From NCBI RefSeq assembly GCF_954871325.1, contig NC_088778.1, positions 14,163,666 through 14,227,665 on the forward strand: a stretch of 64,000 bases of DNA, read 5' to 3'. Positions 36,027 through 57,581 of the stretch are shown here, in pieces. The position numbers and the translations under genes are program-made. This stretch comes from Gordionus sp. m RMFG-2023. Its lineage: Eukaryota > Nematomorpha > Gordioida > Chordodea > Parachordodidae. A model generated the notes under the pieces. The model was not told the origin of the DNA. It saw nothing but the letters and a program-made list of their open reading frames with translations, and searched no databases. Each line of letters starts with the position of its first letter. Position 1 is the first letter of the stretch.

Positions 36027-37771
36027 ATAATGATAAAACTACTCAGTGCCTAAAAAACGATACCATATTTATATACGCGAATTCGATTTAGAAGTGATAT
36101 GAAAACGATATCTGATAAGGGTTTTAAGGTTGGTCGTTGGAAAATAAAATCAGTGATTTTAAGTGCAACTTACTAGCATACAATTATATTGATCTATTTT
36201 TAAAATTTAATGCTTTAAATATAATTCGCTTTCATATTTTTATCCCATTTTAACATAATAATTAAAATCATAATTATGTTTTTTTTCTTCTAAAATATTT
36301 TGTTCATATTTTTTTTATAAATATATTTTTTTTTGCGAACTCGAAATTAACAAAATGACAATTATTTTTCCTCCTAAATGCTCTTTTAAATCACCCGCCG
36401 TTTAGCGCAATAATTTTTTTTTGCTCTTCAAATTAAGCTTTAATTTTTTGTAATACTCTAAAATTTTGAATATTTTATTCTCAGGAAACTTTAAGATATA
36501 TATTAATCTTTTTTTGGGTAAAATTATAATTTATCAAGATCATTGTCACTACCTGAGACAATTGTATAGATTTATAATCCATATTGGTGTTTATAAAATC
36601 TCCTAATATCAAAATTTAATTGAGAGTTTAATCTGTATACTAGAAATGTTGCAATCTTTGTTTACACATTTTGTGTTTTATACACGAAATATTATATAAC
36701 ATAATATCCTTTTACATGTTACATTTTTTTTAAAATAGTATTAGAAATATTAATATTTTACATTTCTCATTATTTTGAAAAAAAAATATTTTAGTGCAAA
36801 AATGTTATTATTTTTATACAAATGGATTATATTCGCTCTACACATTGAATTTATATTATATCAGAATTTTTTTATATTTTCGCCAATGTTTTAAATTTAT
36901 TTTGAATTAAACAAGAAAATTTTTTAATCAAAATAAATATTTTTTTTATAAATAACCAAACGTTTAATTTTAAAGTTTTTTTTTTCTTCCCCCAAATGTT
37001 ATTTATAAAATAATAAACATTTTATGGTAATGAAAATAAAAATTTGTACATAAGAATAAATGGTTATAATGCATTTTTTTTGGCGAAAGATAAGATATTT
37101 TATTATTGGAGTCAGTCAATTAAGGTAGTTTGTATTTAACGTTAAGAGTACAAGAGATGCTATTATTTTTTTAGAGTGAATTGAATTAGCGGTGGCATCT
37201 TTCAAATTTAATATGATCTATTATCTGTGGCGTTGTGAGGCGATTAAAATTGCATGCTTAAAATATTTTCCAAAACACCATTGTTTCAGTTATATCATTC
37301 AATTAGAAGGTTAAGTATAATATCAAATTAAAAATTATGCAAATATTTTAAGCATGATATTTTTTATTATTTATATTTAAAGGTTCATATTTGTATATAA
37401 AATTACAAGGTCAAATATATTTACCAATATATTATATAATGAATGATAAGAGACTTTGGAATTACACATAAATATTTGAAAAAATTTATAATAAAATATT
37501 TTTAAAAAATTGTAAAATAAATAAGTGGAATAATAAATAATTAGATTAGGCCTTTTGTATTTAACTGGGCTTCAACTATAAAAATAATTTGTCAGCAGAA
37601 TAAGTTTGAATAATTATTAATTAAATTGATCCGTTTACAATATTTGATATCTATTATTGACAATTTTTTAAATAATAAATATGATAATCAATAAAGCAAG
37701 CCCCCTTAATTTCAATTTGCGATCCTCTTAGCATAAATGTCTTAAGGAGAGAATGTTAAGTTACACAAATA
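36027..37771. other. Intergenic or 3' UTR space between convergent genes
   Basis: The flippase ends at 36026 on the plus strand and the CLC gene at 37772 on the minus strand, so the space holds both 3' ends. It is extremely AT-rich with several AATAAA-like motifs (for example near 37007), so poly-A sites cannot be picked by eye. I see no other gene and no structured repeat. Confidence 0.6.
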
Positions 37772-45788
<8,017 letters not shown>

Positions 45789-46269
45789 CTGTTGTGATTT
45801 TGAATTTGTAAAAATTCACGTGAAAGAAATGAATAAATATATTTATTGATTAAATTAATATTACAAGACTTGTAAAAAAAATCTAATATTTGTACGCCTA
45901 TCCTATTTAATTTATCAACTAATACGCCGGGCAAAATTAAAAAATGAGATACACAACTATTATATAATATGGATTTAATTTTTTTTAAATATCCGATTTA
46001 CAAAGAAAATGGTATTCGATATTATCATTGTTTTGGATTATTTTATATATTTCTTAAGGTATATTTAGTTCATATTTGTAGTATTTTTGACAGATATTTA
46101 TGCATTAACATATATTAGTAGTAATTTAGCCAAATAATATATATCTTTTATTGTATTTTATCATAAAATCCCATTCTTTTTGTGAATGCAAATTCATAAG
46201 ATAATGCTAAAATAATAAAAATAAACATTTTACAAAAATAATAAAATAAACAATTTAATACATAACATT
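45789..46269. other. AT-rich stretch between CLC exon 1 and the LTR fossil
   Basis: This is intron upstream of the first visible CLC exon. The open frame at 45683-45934 is a shadow of exon 1 in another frame. I found no upstream CLC exon. Confidence 0.5.
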
Positions 46270-47486
46270 TATCCCAAATCTAATAGGTTTCGTCCGTATT
46301 CTTTTGGGATATCGATCTTGACCTGTTATAGTTTCTAACTTTTGTGTTATACTTCCTTTAGCTTCTTGACTTGTGTCATTTTCTCGTTTCGGTTCATTTC
46401 ATCGTTATTGGTTACTACGTCCTCTTTGTTTACTATCTCCTCTACTCCGTACTCTTCGGTTAATATATTTTCGGTTCTTTTCCTTAATTGATCAGTATGA
46501 CGTATAATAATTTTACCCTCTATTATGCTTTTAATAATGGCCTTTTCCCATTTTTTTTCTCTTTATTATTGTAAATGCGCGAACACACCTTTACATTTAA
46601 CTCGAATTTTTGAGTGTAATATTCTAACATCTCTTTTTTGTTCCCGCGCTCGAATATTTGGTCTAACAATCCTCTAGGTTTAATTTTTAGTAGTATTTCG
46701 GAAGGATGTCCATTTTCTGCCCCCAGTGTACTTATATAATTGTAGAGAAAAAAAGTTAAACTGGTCTTCAAATCCTCTTCGTTTCTTTTATTTATGGTCT
46801 GTTTAAAAATTCAATTTAAACGTTCAGTGATGCCGTTAGTCTGAGGATGGTAGGGACTTCCGTGCACTAAATATATTCCGTTTTTTTCGCAAAAATCATT
46901 AAATTTTCTACTGCTGAATTGTGGCCAGTTATCAGAAACGATTATCTTAGGAAATCTGGCAATTATATATTTCTTAATATTTATATCGTGCTTTCGGTGG
47001 TTGTCTAGTAATGGGAACTATTTCAGGCCAGCGACTGCTAGCATCTATCATTACCAACCAATTATGATTTTGAAAATGGTCCCGCATAATCAATATTACC
47101 CGGTGTGGTGGTTTTGGCCAATTTTGAATTGATGTCTTATGAGGCATAGTGTTGTTCCTGGCATTCTATATATTTGTTTCTATACCTTGGTATATATTAG
47201 GCCACCACACGTATTGTCTTGCTCTCATCTTTATTTTTACCATTCAAATATGCCCTTAATGTATCATGTCTAACACGTTGTTTCGGTATTTTTGTGGTAT
47301 TATCATTTAGTTCTCCACAGTAAACAACCTCTCTCTGGTGATTTCCACTCTTATCCGTATTGTATCTGTAAACTATGTGAGTACCTCATCTTGCATTATT
47401 TTTCTTACAATTTCGTTTGCATTAAGGTGTTTGTTCTCTTATCTGTATCTGATTTAATGTTTCTTCTTTTGATATTGTGGTTCCCT

Positions 47487-49461
47487 CAGGCGCGTACGCA
47501 GGAATTTGGTCTGGGGGGGGATAATAAATTTTTTAAGAAATAATATTTTTAATTAAAAATACTAAGCCTAAATTTATTAGGATTAATAACTTTTCTAATA
47601 CACAATTTTAAACTAATGTGAATTAAAAAAATTATATATATAAACCGGCATTTAAATGTGAATCATAAAATATAAAGTGAATATAACCCACGATATGAAT
47701 CACCTAAATGACCCAAAATTGAAATTTGAATTTTTTGAGCTTTTAAAATATATAAAGTATAAAAAATTTAAATGTTGTAAATATAAATTAATACACAAAA
47801 AGTTTCTTAGGAATAATTGTATTTTGTATGTTTTGAGCTAATTTTTCAATTATCAATCCTTGCTTGGCGTTAAATGTCTATGAATATTCAAAAGATCCAA
47901 ATCATTCAATTTACTTTCAGATGTTGTATTTCATAGGTATGTTTTTCACAGACTTGCAGGCCCGGCCCCTGAGCCGGACCGTATTTTAATTTTTTTAAAT
48001 ATACCCGGGCCGGGCTCGTAATTTTTTTTTTAAAAACACCCGGGCTGGGCCTGAAAATTTTTTAAGAAAAAATATCCGAGCCGAGTTGTATATTTTAAAA
48101 CCAAATATTTGAAATCGCCATTATTAGCTATAAATATCAAAAATAAATATAATTTATTTTAAAAAATTCGGGCTAAGCCAGCATGGCCGGGCCTGAAAAT
48201 TTTTAAGAAAAATATCGAGCCGAGTTGTATATTTTAAAACCAAATATTTGAAATCGCCATTATTAGCTATAAATATCAAAAATAAATATAATTTATTTTA
48301 AAAAATTCGGGCTAAGCCAGCATGGCCGGGCCTGAAAATTTTTTAAAAAAACCCGGGCCGGAAAAAATTTTAAAATAAAATCTGGGCCTGGTCCTGCAAA
48401 TGGTACCTCTGCAAGGCTCTGTTATTCTTCTTAAAAAAGTGAATGTTCTCTCATTAGTTTACTAAAGAGCTGCTAATATATATATAACTAATCTAAAATG
48501 TGTTTGAAATAAAAAGCATCCATAGCATTTTTTGGGACTGTATCAACCATAGTTAATCTTTTAATCATAGTTATTCAGCTAATAAGGCATCATAAGATAT
48601 TTTAACATCTTCATGATAAAAATATAACAAATATTTATATTTTTTTTCTATCACCATATGAAAAAGGTTGGGAGAGGGGACATTTGTTTTATAATACTCT
48701 TCTACTGATCCTATATTAATGTTTTGATGATGAGCTTGCTTGCTGCAAGTCGAGGGGGACAAATATTTAACACGTATAGCTCTGCTTTTGACTCAACAAT
48801 AACATATAAAATATGAAATTCTTCAACAACACTAGCTCTATTTCCTTGAGTTCTAATAAAATGCTCTCCGCTATTCTCATCTTCTTAATCAAGTCAATGT
48901 TATGTTTTTAAAAGTATTACATAAAATAGTTGTATAATTAAATAATACATTCTAATGAGAAAAAAAATTTGGAATAAGTATTGAATCCAATAATTTTCTT
49001 GCTTCTGAGGAAATATTTCTTTCAAGCCATTGTGATATTTCAGTAATAGCATTAATAATCAGCTCTTCTAACTCCAAAATAGCTGTTACTGTGGCGGAGA
49101 CTCGATCTCGTTGGACAAGCTTGCAATTTTTTTCTCCCTGTTGGACAAGGAGTTTCAGAGATAATTATTATTTTATTAGAAATTTAGATAAATATTACGC
49201 CACTAAAATTTGAAAATAATAGGTAAATTACGCCAAGGAAAACTTGAAATCGAAATTGATTGATAAAATAACTTAGTAGATGAATGTGATAAATAAAATA
49301 TATATATATATATATGTATATATGAGATAAGAATAAATATTAACAAATATAAATTAATATTAACAATAATATTTTTGAAAAATATAATCCGGCATCTGCA
49401 TTTTTTGGCTTTGGGGGGGGGGGGATTTGTCCCCCTGTCCCCCCCGCTGCGTACGCGCCTG
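47487..49461 (-). mobile_element. hAT transposon (1,975 bp) inserted in LTR fossil A
   Basis: The ends are CAGGCGCGTACGCAG and CTGCGTACGCGCCTG, perfect 15-bp inverted repeats followed inward by G/C runs. It is flanked by exact 8-bp duplications, ggttccct at 47479-47486 and 49462-49469. Minus-strand remnants include SKQAHHQNINIGSVEEYY (48571-48762) and EISQWLERNISSEARKLL (about 48960-49080), typical of the DUF4371-like hAT transposase group. The transposase is broken. A smaller hAT copy lies inside. Confidence 0.88.
47949..48421. mobile_element. 473-bp non-autonomous hAT of the GGCCCGG family, nested
   Basis: The ends are CAGACTTGCAGGCCCGG and TGGTACCTCTGCAAGGCTCTG. The right end matches the left end of the 5409-7713 element (GCAGAGGTACCATTTGCA in reverse). 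Inside are two almost identical tandem copies of about 140 bp (about 48050-48190 and 48190-48330), each with CCGAGTTGTATATTTTAAAA and GGCTAAGCCAGCATGGCC. The flanks do not form a clear 8-bp duplication. It lies within the hAT at 47487-49461. Confidence 0.75.
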
Positions 49462-52235
49462 GGTTCCCTGTATAGGTAATCAATACTTTTGAATTCTATT
49501 TCATATTGGTAACCTGCTAATAATAAAGCCCATTTATGTATTCTGGCAGTAGATGTTGTTGGTATATCTTTTATTGGATGAAATAAACTCATTAATGGCT
49601 TGTGGTCTCTTTGTAATTTGAACCTTTTCTTTATATAAATTCTTTAAATTTTGTAACCTCAAATATGATGGCAGAACTTTTCTTTCCATTTGACTATAAT
49701 TTTTTTTGGCTGTATTTAGCTTGGGGCGAATGCAATTGGTCTCTCCTTTTCCCCTTCTATATGTGATAATACTTACCCAATTCCTATGGCTGCGCATCTG
49801 TTGCTAGTATAATGGGTTATTTCGGATTACAATTTTGTAATATTGGAGTACTACTTATTTCTTTCTTTATTTTTTATACGCGTCTTTGCATTCATTTGTC
49901 CACTCCAAACTACTGCTTTTTCTAATAATTTGAATGGTTTAATTTTGTCTGCAAAATTTGAAATAAATTTTGAATAGTATGTTGCTGATCCTAGACATGA
50001 CTGTAATTTTTTTAAGTTTGTTGGTTCTGGTGCTTTTTTTACTGCCTCAGTATTATTTTCTGTAGTTGTAATCCAGTTTTTTGGTATAATATGTCCTAAG
50101 TACTCGAAATTTTGTTTGAAAAATTTACATTTTTCTATCTTTTGATACCATTTTTGTCTAGACATTTCAGTACCTTTTTTAAATTTGTTTCGTGTTTCTC
50201 TTTATTTTTTCCAGTTATTATAATATCATCCAAATAACAAGCTGCTAAAACCTATAAATTCTCGATGGCCCGTTGAAATATTGCTGAAGAAGACGATATA
50301 CCAAAAGGTAGTCTTCTATATTTAAATAATCCTATATGAGTATTGAATACAAGATATTTTTGTGACTCTTCCAATAATTTAATTTGAAAATAGGCATCGG
50401 AGAGGTCCAATATAAAATTATTCTCCTTTCCAAAACTGTTACATAATCTTGGATTCTTAGTATTGGGTATGAGTCAATATTAATATTTTGATTTATAGTC
50501 CTTTCAAATTCCCGCAAATTCGTAATGTTTGATCTTTCTTTTGAACAATTAATATGGGTGATGCATAAATTGAATGATTCATTTTTTCCTATTCCTCCTA
50601 TTTTTAGCAATCTGTCTAAATCTCCTTCAACTTCTTTTAATGCGTATGGTACGTGATGATATTTACAGAAATTTGGTTTTTCGTTTTTCATATATATTTG
50701 TGCCTTCTTTCAAACAGCCCAATTTTTTGGTAAATTCGAGGAAATTCATTTTGTATATTAATGTTATTTATTTGTATGATCTTTGGAAATTTAGTTATCC
50801 AGTTTATTCCAATTAGATTTTTTGTATATTCATTTGTAATTATGAGAGGTAGTTCCAATGTTCGTTCTTTATATTGTATTTTTACTATAGTCTGACCTAG
50901 CAGTGTTATATTGGTACTTGTATAGCTTTTAAGTTTTAACATGCAATTTGTTAATCCAGGACGATTAAGTTTATTTTTTCAATCCCAGCTCCAGTATCTA
51001 ATTCCATTCTGATATCGCTGTTGTTCATTTTGACATCCACCCAAAATTCTGGATTATATTCATTTGTTGATATTAATAAAATTCACTATTTCTATTCTAG
51101 ACTCGAGCAATGTGCCCAATTTTGTTGCATCTATAACAAGTGGCATTCTTGAAGAGCCAATTTTCTCTTCTATGGTTTCCCACAGGAGTGGCAGCTATTT
51201 GGTTTTTTGTAACTCTAATTATAGTATTTTATTGTTTTGATTGTTTACTGTACACGGTTTCCCATTCAAAAAAGGAAAAGTTTCAATCATAAAAGGTAAA
51301 GGCCGAACAAAAAAGGGAAAGGATCAAACATAAAAGAAAAAGGATAGATCAAAAAAGGAAAAGTGTCAATCAAAAAGAAAAAGTCCCAAAGATTTAGGAA
51401 AAAGTCCGATCAAAAAAGGAAACGGTTCAAACAAAAAAGGAAAATCTCATTCAAATTTTAAAAAAAAAGATTATTGCCATAAAAACTTTAAATAAGATTG
51501 TCCCAAAATTCTAGCAAGAAGTATCCCAAACCCAAAAAAATTATCACAAAGTATTTCTTACAATATTGTCTTTATTGTTTTTCTCTCTTTTTTCTTTTCA
51601 ATTTAAAATAAATTAAAATAATAATAATATAATTTGTTTTTCGCGTATTTTATACACATTTTTTTCTTTTTTTAAAAAATAAATAAATAATAATAAAAAA
51701 AAACAATTTACACTATTATTTTTTTATAATAACAACATAAAAAAAATATTACTTTTTTCTTTTTTTTACTATATAAAATTGCAACTCATGCTAACAAATA
51801 AAAAAAAACATTTTCTTTTCTTCTTTCACCCATCACGACATGCAATCCCCAGGGAGCTACGCTCCCAGCAACTCCTCCCATTCTCCGGCTGACAGGTCTA
51901 CTACTGGCCAGCTATCGTTGCTATCGCCACTGACATTAGGATGACTATTCATAATGTTCCAAGGCTCCACCAAGGCGATAGGTATCGTCATCCCATAATT
52001 CCCCAATACCCCATTTTCTGGTGTTCTCTGTTTTATCCTCACTGGCAAAGTGGTATGAATTGACAAAGGATTCTCCCGGCTCCTACTCCTTTCACGCTCC
52101 GTTTGAGCCTGGGACTCCGGCGCCGGGCGCCTATTTGTTGTTCGCTCGTCATTCCGTCTCCTCGGGCACTGATTTCGTACATGATCAGTTGCCCGACAGA
52201 TATAGCAGACCCGCGGCCTCCTCCATGGTCTCAGC

Positions 52236-54984
52236 TAGGGCTGGGAACCAATAGTAAAAACCCAATTTTAACAAAATATTGTAATGGTATTGGTATTGGG
52301 TCTAAAATATTGGTATTGGTTTAAACAATATTTTCTATTTCTTGTATTGGTATTGATATTGGTAACTATTGGTTTATATTGGTATTGGTTTAAATTCAAA
52401 TTACTAATTAAAAAAATAGAAATAGTGATTATAAAACCCTTAATTTCTAATTTTAAATAAACATGCGAAAAAAAATCATGATACCATAAAATCAGGGCTA
52501 TGAAACAACTCTCAAAATTTTACTGAATTCAAATTCTTTTTTTAAACTAGGAATTTATTAGGTGATGTGAATATAAAAAATTTTGATTTAATCATGTATT
52601 TTTTGTATCAACAATAATAAACGTATTGATTTTGAACCATTTTATTTATCACAAAGAACATAGCAAAATAAGTAAACTAAAAATGTAACATAACTGTCTA
52701 TTTATACAAAATATAATGCAAAAGAATGATATAATTTTAATATAAGAAGAGGAAATAATTTTATGTATTTAAGAAGAATCTTGCATGCGCATCCAACTTT
52801 TTAGGCACAGGCAAGCTTGTATAGTATGCTCATCTAGTGAACAACGTTGGTCTGTTATAACATACCGTCCTTCTGAAAAAGCCCTTTCAGAGCTAGATGA
52901 GGTGGCCGGAATTGCTAGATAATCTCTGGCAATTTTTGATAATACTGGATATCTATTTTTATTTAATTTCCACCAATATAATGGATTTGTATCATTGGAA
53001 ATTGTGGCTTCATCTACGTATTTACTTATTTCTAAGTTGTTATTATTATGAGGTTTCACCTGATAAATTTTGTCATAAAAGGACAATTTTTTGTTATTTT
53101 GTGCTTCATTTGTAAGTTCCGCTGAATTGTTATTATTTATTTTATAAATATTGTATTCATTAGTAAGATATCCAATAAGAGTTTCCATATTATTATGCTT
53201 TAATAAATGACTTGATAGTTTAAATCTTGGGTCAATCATTGTTAAAATAATAAAGAGGTGTTTATTATAATTATAGTATTTATTAAGTTTTGTTAAGACA
53301 GCTAAAGAAGCTGTCTTTAAAATAGCATTAGGATTATTATTATAACTCTCCACATGCTCAAAAATACTGGAATATAAAGGAATAATTGTTGAAATTGTTG
53401 GAGTATTAGCACATGAGGCCATCTCTGTAGCAAAATCAAATGGTTCCAGAAATTATCGGTATATTTCTATATTATTCCAGGCTAAGGCACTAATATAATT
53501 TTCTTGATTGGTATTTTGTAAATGATTGGTATATGTTGTCAAATAGGGTTTGAGCAATATTGCTCTTTCAAGCATTTGGTATGTTGAATTCCAACGTGTT
53601 GGTATATCCAAAATTGGGTGAGGAAATTTTAAGTATGGATTTTTTTCAAGATATATTTTTTCGAGTTTATTAAATTTAGATATAGAAAGTTTAAAAATTT
53701 TTAAAAAATTTCTTATTTTTTTTAAAGTTGTATTTAAGGGTTCCAATGCAGCCATGACAGCCAAATGTATAATATGGCAAAAGCATTTGCACACATTATC
53801 AAAATTATCTTTTTGTTTTAAAATTTTTAGAAATGCTAAATTATTACTTGCATTGTCTAATGTAATGCAAAAAAAATCAATTTCAAATTTTACTTTTAAT
53901 ACAGAATTAAAAATATTAATAGAATTATGCGCTGATTTAAAAGGAATAAAATCTAATAAATGATTATTTAATTTAAAATCATTATCAATATAATGAATTG
54001 TTATGCCCATAAAGGGTATTTTATTTGGAGAGGACCAAATGTCCATTGTTAAGGAAAATTTATATGTAATGTTAGAAAGTACAGATTTTAAATTGATAAA
54101 AGAACTATGATAATGTTTCATAATTTCTATTTTTAGTGTTTTTCTAGAAACTAATGTTAGTGAAGAGTTACAATATGCTATTAAATTTTTAAAAGTGATA
54201 TCCTCACTATTGAAAAGGCTAAATTATTTTGAATGAAAAAGTTTATGATTAAATTATTTAAATTAGCTTTATTATTTATATTATTAAGTAAAAATGATTA
54301 TATTGTCTTAATATTTTTACTGCTAATATTTATTTGCTCACATTTCTTATATAATGTTGGGTGGATGGATTTAAGATGTGTCCATAATCCTGAGGTTCCA
54401 AAATTGGGAAGTGATATTTTTTTTTACATTTATTACAAATTGCCTTTTTTTATTATCACAAGTAGTATAAAATTCCCAGATTTTTGCTGAATTTCGTCTT
54501 TTATTAGATATTGATAATTCTTCTTGTTCCTTATCGCTATTATTATTAGTACCAACAGCATCTATATTTATTAACTCTATTTGGTCTTCATTTATTATAA
54601 TATCCTAAATAAATAGATATAATTGATAGATATCATGTAAAAAATTTACTTCCATAATAAAAATAAACTATAATTATAAATAACAGAAATATTGATATCA
54701 CAGTAGTATTTGGGAGAAATAACAGATGTAATCAGTTTTTGCAATGAAAGTAAAAAAAATACCATGATATAATTATCCACGATAAACCCAAATAATTATG
54801 TTATTTTTAATATTGGTATTGGTATTGGTTAAAATTGTATTTAAACAATATATCAAAACCAATATATTTAGGTAATTGGTATTGGTATTGGTTGTAAAAG
54901 CAATACCAATATTTAAATATATATTGGTTTATATTGGTATTGGTATTGTAAACCAATATTATATTGGTATTGGTCCCACCCCTA
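52236..54984 (-). mobile_element. hAT transposon (about 2.75 kb) with TATTGG subterminal repeats
   Basis: The ends are TAGGGCTGGGAACCAATA and TATTGGTCCCACCCCTA. Both subterminal regions are arrays of TTGGTATTGG and its inverse. The other arm of the composite (near 57875) is an uninterrupted site reading GGTCTCAGCCCCTGCCG, against GGTCTCAGC before and CTCAGCCCCTGCCG after this element. The insertion therefore duplicated about 6-8 bp around CTCAGC. It carries a transposase gene on the minus strand. Confidence 0.88.
52769..54600 (-). pseudogene. hAT transposase (BED finger type), broken by one stop and a frameshift
   Basis: On the minus strand, in order: a BED-finger-like region with GTSGLWTHLKSIHP near 54370-54480, broken from what follows; then 54121-53453 with SLTMDIWSSPNKIPF, CITLDNASNNL and DIPTRWNSTYQMLERA, the RNase H-like core; and 53422-52769 with DEATISNDTNPLYWWKLNKN and PATSSSSERAFSEG, the dimerisation region. 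The two long frames are in phase and separated only by a TAA at 53453-53455. Upstream of 54121 the frame continues (EDITFKNLIAY) to about 54215, where a one-base shift is likely. This points to recent decay. Confidence 0.82.
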
Positions 54985-55284
54985 GCTCAGCCCCTGCCGT
55001 CGGGGCTCTGGTAGCTCCGGGCTCACCTCACGATGGTTGGTTGTTGTAACACGGACTGGCCCGTCGTTCATGTAACTCCTGAGAATATCATTGTTTTGTC
55101 TTAATGGCGGTAGAATCCGGTCTTCCTCGTCTACTCGGCCCGAAATATGCTAACTCTGATCGTCAGACCCTCCCAATACAAACACCGATGCACTCCAGAT
55201 ATCATTCTATATACATACATTCCCATTTAAATTCGGGTAACAAAAATTAATTCTCATATAAATTATTCTTTTACTTTATTTCCT

Positions 55285-57581
55285 CGGTGTAAAAAGAATT
55301 TTGCTCAGGAAAAGTCACCCCAAAAAATCGTCTATTAATTTTAAATTTTTACACAAAAAAAAATCAGGACCAAAAATTTTTTTTTAATAAGTTCTTCTAT
55401 TTCTCCCAACTCCACTGAATAATATAATATCATTATTATTATTATTCCTCTTTTAAACTCCAATTACACCCGTTCAACTGTCGACACACATCTATTTTTC
55501 TTTCCAACAGATAAAATTCCTTCCCAATTTTTTGACTTGTTACTTTTTAACCATGTAAATTTACGTCTTTTCATTATTTTTAATGTCGTATCGTTCCAAC
55601 TTCTGACTTTACAATGTTTTATAAGTTTTTGATGTTTACACTTGCTCCTTTTCATCTTTTTTTTTTTTACTCGTGCCTTTTTTTTTTTTATGATTTAATT
55701 AATTACTACTTGACATTACATTATTACATTTTTCTTTTACTCTAAACATCCAATTTAATGAACTGTTTTATAATAGCCAACTTTCAATTAACGAATCACC
55801 CTATTTTAAATCTGATTTCAGCCCTTTATCTGCCCGGTTAAGCTCCTTTACTGATTTTTTTTTAAAATTTTCCCCTCTTTACCCACATAACTTCGACTAA
55901 CTATATATTATTGTTTGTTTACCCCTCCTTTTTTTTTATTTATAGAGTAGACTGTTTTGGCATTAATCAACCTTCCATTAACGAATTGCCCCAACGTAAT
56001 TTTGATTTTACTTTTTAAATTTTCAATCTTATCGAACTCCATCAATTATTTTTATAATTTTTATTTTCGCTTTTATCCACATAAATTCCACTAATTATTT
56101 TTTATAATAAATTTTTCTTTAAATACGTTCCATTACCAGGTATCACGCAAAAAAAATTTTTTTTACCTTTTTTTTTTATTTGGAACCCTCAATACGACCT
56201 ACGAAGGCAACCACCCATCTTTCCCCACCACATCCCGGTTTGACCTTAATCTTTCGGACTCTACTCTTTTTCGTATTTGTTCCACATGCCTAACTCCTTT
56301 CCTTCCGTCGCCAAATTTGACTCGCACCAATTTATGTCCAATGTTTTCTATTACAACCCCGAGCTCTCATCTTCGGTTACCTCCAAAAATTCTAGCCCAG
56401 ATGGCCTGACCAACCACAATTTCACATTGATTCTCCATTGAACTCCCATCTTGAGTCGGTTTGGGTCTTAATAAATCCAACTGAATACGAGTTCTACGGC
56501 CCAAGAACTTCTCCGCTGGGGACAATTCCTCTCCCTTTCGACTATTGTTATAATATGCTACCGCTATCCAAATCTCCCCACCCCCATATTTTGACTTTCT
56601 CAACCAACTCTTGACCACCGCCACCATCCTTTCCGCCTGTCCGTTCGAAGATGGGTGGTAAGGAGGTGCCAAAATGTGTCTCGTCCCAGTCTCAGTACAA
56701 AATTCTTCAAACTGTTTACTTATGAAAGTGGGCCCTCGACACGACAACTTCTACTCCAAACTTGGCCAGACCTTTCAAAGTCTTAACTACTGCTTGGGTC
56801 GTTAAGCCCCTTACCTCTTCATATTCCACCCATTTCGAGTAAGCGTCCACCACCAGTAGATATATCTTGCCCCCAAAGTCAAAAAAATCCAAATGCACCC
56901 TTTGCCAGGGCTGAGTAGCCCTTGGCCACACACTGTTTTTGTCCTTACGTGGCATATTGGACCATGAATTACACATTTCGCAACTTCTGCTCTTGTCTTC
57001 GATTTCTTTATTCATACCAGGCCACCACACGTACTCACGGCCCCATTGTTTCATCCGTTCAATACCCTGATGCCCTGCATGGATCATGGCCAATACTGGG
57101 CCCCTTAATTTCATCGGTATCACTCTTCTGTTTCCTCGCACTAGACATTCATCCACAATAGCTAGCTCTTTCTCTATGCACTTAAAAAGTTTATCTCCCT
57201 CTCTCCAAGGTCTCCGGCCCATAACGTTTCCTTTAATTCTTATCAATTCGCGATCCTTCAAAGTGGCCTTCTTTAGCTCATCCCATGTCACTGGCCCTCC
57301 CTTAGATATTCCCGCTATAAAACGAATCAACCCTTCTTCCTCTCTCTCTCATATTCCTCCAACTTTCACTTCTTCCAAATCCTCTCCAGGCCCCACATCT
57401 GGATAGAATATCAGGTAAATAATTTTCTTTTCCCCGCCTATATTTCTCTTGGACATCAAAACTGCCTACCAGCAATAGCCAACGCTGCAACCTAGGCGAC
57501 AACATGAGCTCCTTGTTGTCTTTCCTGAAAAGATGCACCAGGGGCTTGTGATCCGTATATATAACAAATCTACGTCCAATT
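55285..57581 (-). mobile_element. Ty3/gypsy-type fossil B: RNase H end and integrase, between inverted arms
   Basis: The minus strand carries an RNase H end (57302-57538), an integrase zinc-binding region with HQGIERMKQWGREYVWWPG, and an integrase core running to about 56370. It is a second gypsy lineage, distinct in sequence from fossil A. It is a partial fossil with only a few breaks in the recognisable part, and no reverse transcriptase was recognised. Plus-strand open frames at 56922 and 57086 are shadows. About 55700-56200 is pyrimidine-rich with a diverged duplication of about 190 bp and no coding content. Confidence 0.78.

Larger units (their letters stand above)
46270..51252 (-). mobile_element. 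Ty3/gypsy-type LTR retrotransposon fossil A, broken
   Basis: The minus strand carries, from right to left, a gag zinc-knuckle region (about 51070-51200), an aspartic protease-like region (50688-50942), reverse transcriptase (about 49850-50700), RNase H (about 49500-49800) and integrase (46500-47330). Order and sequence fit Ty3/gypsy. It is a fossil with many breaks. LTRs were not recognised. It has been split by a hAT (47487-49461) and by the composite element starting at 51253; its gag part continues beyond that at 62064. It blocks the route to the 5' exons of the CLC gene. Confidence 0.8.
51455..55284 (-). repeat. Left inverted arm of the composite element, split by a hAT
   Basis: Without the 2.75-kb hAT at 52236-54984 this arm is about 1.05 kb. 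It is the reverse complement of 57582-58640. The gag-like peptide it encodes near 51857-52066 differs from that of the other arm at about 2 of 69 residues, so the arms are very similar. Its outer part is low-complexity A/T. Confidence 0.8.

Noticed and set aside
51253-51460. CRISPR-like array from the AAAAGGAAAAG repeats
   Set aside because: Units are 17-20 bp with no unique spacers of constant length, and the host genes have introns. They are minisatellite units of a transposon terminus.
52021-52324. Plus-strand frames at 52021 and 52103 and the minus frame at 57805 as genes
   Set aside because: They are antisense shadows of the gag-like frame carried by the two inverted arms.
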